NCBI GenBank assembly: GCA_030595925.1
Contig: JAUVLC010000124.1
Coordinates: forward strand, 1-6,945
Length of the DNA stretch: 6,945 nucleotides
DNA from: Clostridia bacterium
GTDB lineage: Bacteria; CBDUZB01; JAGLHV01
Reading direction: 5' to 3'
Below, piece by piece: positions 6,673-6,945 of the stretch (within the stretch, counting starts at the first letter, position 1; every line of letters starts with the position of its first letter). The notes under the pieces were generated by a model. It searched no databases, was not told the DNA's origin, and worked only from the letters and a program-made list of their open reading frames with translations. The position numbers were made by a program, and so were the translations under genes.

Positions 6673-6760
6673 TGTCATTGCGAGCCCCTAAGGGCGCGGC
6701 AATCTCATTCTCCGACGATAACGACGAGATTGCTTCGTCGCTTCGCTCCTCGCAACGACA
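6673..6760. repeat. Palindromic dispersed repeat (GTCATTGCGAG type, MITE-like)
   Basis: Outer arms TGTCATTGCGAG (6673-6684) and CTCGCAACGACA (6749-6760) match in 11 of 12 positions when inverted. Inner arms GCAATCTC (6699-6706) and GAGATTGC (6726-6733) are perfect. The half CTTCGTCGCTTCGCTCCTCGC (6733-6753) is the familiar sequence that, when translated, gives spurious 'SLRGAKRRSN' proteins in many genomes. It carries no gene of its own and is a non-autonomous dispersed element. Confidence 0.8.
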
Positions 6761-6786
6761 CCTTAGAGGAGTTTTTCAACAATCTC

Positions 6787-6809
6787 TTTATGACGCCCCG
6801 TCGAAAAAG
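6787..6809 (+). repeat. Direct repeat, copy 2
   Basis: A 23-base copy of 6638-6659 with one additional C (GACGCCCC instead of GACGCCC). It lies between the large palindrome and the perfect hairpin at 6819-6844. Confidence 0.7.
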
Positions 6810-6818
6810 ATAATGAAC

Positions 6819-6844
6819 TACCCTGTGGCAGAGACCACAGGGTA
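6819..6844 (-). repeat. Perfect 10-bp hairpin after an incoming gene; possible terminator
   Basis: TACCCTGTGG and CCACAGGGTA are perfectly complementary around a 6-base loop. On the minus strand it lies 8 bases past the stop of the partial gene at 6945-6853. The first T-rich stretch comes about 10 bases after the stem, so it is not a textbook intrinsic terminator; it may be another dispersed palindrome that also helps end transcription. Confidence 0.6.
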
Positions 6845-6852
6845 TCAACAAC

Positions 6853-6945
6853 CTAAAATAATCGTAATTGCACTGCTTCTGGCTTATACCCTTGACCCTT
6901 AATATATTTTTCAACCACTATCCAATTCCCTCTTTCTCCTACTGT
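6853..6945 (-). CDS. Partial gene, C-terminal 30 codons (ends in QLRLF)
   Basis: From the window edge the minus strand reads TVGERGNWIVVEKYIKGQGY, then KPEAVQLRLF and TAG at 6855-6853. The composition is protein-like and the stop is followed by a strong hairpin, both consistent with the true end of a gene that enters from outside. QLRLF at the extreme C-terminus resembles the QL(S/D)LF sliding-clamp-binding peptide seen on DNA-processing proteins, including some transposases. The family cannot be named from 30 residues, and a chance open stretch is possible. Confidence 0.45.
   Translation of the reverse strand, partial: TVGERGNWIVVEKYIKGQGYKPEAVQLRLF

Larger units (their letters stand above)
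6437..6852. other. Repeat-bearing non-coding region upstream of the histidine kinase
   Basis: About 416 bp with no convincing gene. From 6629 onward it is more GC-rich than the surrounding genes and made of palindromes and direct repeats, listed separately. The part nearest the kinase (6437-6628) holds G-rich runs around 6518-6538 and an imperfect inverted pair, GTTGTGACATA (6561-6571) against TGTGTCATAAC (6596-6606), 9 of 11 matching. That pair could be a relic of an insertion. I could not place a promoter for the kinase with confidence. Confidence 0.5.

Noticed and set aside
6823-6840. CTGT...ACAG resembling a second SOS box
   Set aside because: The spacing is N10 rather than N8, and it is part of a perfect RNA-type hairpin after a stop codon, not at a promoter.
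6666-6914. Open frames on both strands (78 aa plus, 69 aa minus) across the repeat cluster
   Set aside because: They translate the GTCATTGCGAG palindrome (SLRGAKRRSN type) and are well-known spurious products of this repeat; no ribosome binding site or protein-like composition supports them.

Overview
The window is AT-rich bacterial DNA in which every gene I can support lies on the minus strand, so the story reads from high to low coordinates. I cannot assign a species. The palindromic 'GTCATTGCGAG...GCAATCTC' repeat, the histidine kinase with a seven-helix membrane sensor, and a LexA with an E. coli-like recognition helix suggest a Gram-negative or candidate-phylum bacterium. That placement is inference.

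Layout in the direction of transcription. (1) 6945-6853: the last 30 codons of a gene that enters from the window edge and ends in QLRLF. (2) 6844-6437: non-coding DNA carrying dispersed-type palindromes and a split direct repeat. (3) 6436-4682: an orphan membrane sensor histidine kinase (7TM-PAS-HisKA-HATPase). (4) 4681-4407: an intergenic gap with a candidate promoter. (5) 4406-3990 and 3979-3404: two tightly spaced genes of unknown function. The second is longer than a simple ORF search shows: its true N-terminus lies upstream of an in-frame TAG at codon 25, so it is annotated as a pseudogene. (6) 3385-3357: a consensus sigma70-type promoter (TTGACA, 17-bp spacer, TATAAT) whose spacer is an E. 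coli-type SOS box. (7) 3328-112: a compact three-gene operon consisting of lexA, a RadC-DNA adenine methyltransferase fusion, and an AlwI-family type IIS restriction endonuclease that is cut short.

The most interesting unit is 3401-112. It looks like a restriction-modification cassette under LexA/SOS control, with lexA as its first gene. The intergenic gaps are 11 bp (lexA to fusion) and 2 bp (fusion to endonuclease), each with a good Shine-Dalgarno sequence. LexA keeps its cleavage site and Ser/Lys dyad, so it should respond to RecA and DNA damage and control its own operon. The fusion joins a RadC module (helix-hairpin-helix plus a JAMM metal-binding domain) to a D12-class N6-adenine methyltransferase through a linker with a sliding-clamp-like peptide. 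The endonuclease retains only its N-terminal family region and stops after 245 residues, less than half the length I recall for the family. The system may therefore now work as a SOS-inducible modification or RadC function without cutting, unless the truncation is a sequence error.
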